Assembly (NCBI RefSeq): GCF_008329905.1
Contig: NZ_CP032155.1
Coordinates: 5,394,001-5,458,000 of the forward strand
Direction of reading: 5' to 3'
Length of the DNA stretch: 64,000 bases
Origin: Mycobacterium sp. ELW1
GTDB taxonomy: Bacteria; Actinomycetota; Actinomycetes; Mycobacteriales; Mycobacteriaceae
Shown here piece after piece: positions 63,612 through 64,000 of the stretch; within the stretch, counting starts at the first letter, position 1; each line of letters starts with the position of its first letter. A model generated the notes under the pieces. It ran no database searches. It had not been told where the DNA came from and was given only the letters and a program-made list of their open reading frames with translations. A program made the position numbers and the translations under genes.

Positions 63612-64000
63612 ATGGGGTCCCTCATAAACGCGGCCGCGGTGGCAGCCCTGGCGGGCGAACGCGTGGACTGGCGGTTCAAGGGGCTGCCGGCCACCTGGTC
63701 GGGGCGGACCGTGGCGCAGATCTGTGCCGAGGCGCCCGATCTTGCCGACGCCGGACCGCTGGGCCCGGTGTGCGCGCTCTCCGAGGAGGCACTGCGACAC
63801 AACCTGGCCACGATGGCGGGCTGGTGTGCAAGGCACGGGGCCGAGCTGGCACCGCACGGGAAAACCCACATGGCGCCGCAGCTGCTGGCCCGGCAGTTCG
63901 CAGCCGGCGCCTGCGCGGTGACCGCCGCGACGATCAGCCAGGTGCGGACCTACCGCGCGTTCGGAGTGCGCGAGGTGGTGCTGGCCAACGAACTGGTGGA
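63612..64000 (+). CDS. PLP-dependent deaminase/aldolase-like protein, partial
   Basis: ATG at 63612 opens a frame that runs off the window end (129 codons visible). The segment PHGKTHMAPQ contains the PLP lysine of fold-type III enzymes related to D-threonine aldolase and D-serine dehydratase, and ALSEEALRHNLATMAGWCARHG is the alanine-racemase-like opening. It diverges from lysS by about 23 bases. The C-terminal metal domain is not visible, so the reaction cannot be fixed. Confidence 0.72.
   Translation, partial: MGSLINAAAVAALAGERVDWRFKGLPATWSGRTVAQICAEAPDLADAGPLGPVCALSEEALRHNLATMAGWCARHGAELAPHGKTHMAPQLLARQFAAGACAVTAATISQVRTYRAFGVREVVLANELV

Overview
The window is high-GC actinobacterial DNA with mycobacterial gene order and proteins, most likely from a rapidly growing Mycolicibacterium-type species. 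From memory, the order follows the M. tuberculosis stretch Rv3543c to Rv3598c closely, with several insertions and losses. No rRNA, tRNA, CRISPR array or insertion sequence was seen, and no gap between genes exceeds 300 bases.

Positions 1-37 kb hold the sterol (cholesterol/phytosterol) catabolic cluster. Side-chain genes come first: fadE29, fadE28, cyp125 and fadA5, with fadE34 further on. The ring A/B genes follow as hsaA, hsaC, hsaB and kshB. The HIP (rings C/D) genes are echA20-ipdA-ipdB-ipdC, fadA6-kstR2-ipdF-fadE30 and fadD3-fadE31-fadE32-fadE33-aspB. The two TetR regulators KstR and KstR2 are both encoded here, and near-consensus or perfect operators for each sit in the expected divergent promoters: KstR at 3467, 3546, 31137, 31205 and 34560; KstR2 at 7806 and 17718.

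Two lesions stand out. fadE28 carries a one-base frameshift near 1630. hsaD is absent from between hsaA and hsaC, where only its last dozen or so codons survive, still overlapping the hsaC start. If both are real, the last side-chain beta-oxidation cycle and the C-C hydrolysis step after ring A cleavage are each impaired unless copies exist elsewhere.

Several genes are inserted relative to the M. tuberculosis order: two tandem Ddn-like deazaflavin reductases and a small unknown protein after fadA5; a satD/membrane-protein pair and an NDMA-type alcohol dehydrogenase after ipdC; a patatin-like lipase between fadE33 and aspB; and an SDR / MFS transporter / LysR / serine hydrolase group where nat would be expected.

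Positions 35-43 kb hold a single-domain trehalose-phosphatase-like gene, a LacI regulator, a zinc-type ABC importer (znuACB) with a Zur-like box, a lone pxpA, a metallo-beta-lactamase-fold protein and an ArsB-like permease. Positions 43-64 kb are core genome: rlmB, cysS, ispF, ispD, carD, lpqE, radA, disA, a membrane protein, a carbonic anhydrase, mutY, a GlxA-like regulator, an alpha/beta hydrolase, mhuD, lpqF, a histidine phosphatase, cbtA and cbtB behind a cobalamin riboswitch, a YbjQ protein, clpC1, lsr2 and lysS. The window ends inside a PLP-dependent amino-acid deaminase/aldolase-like gene.
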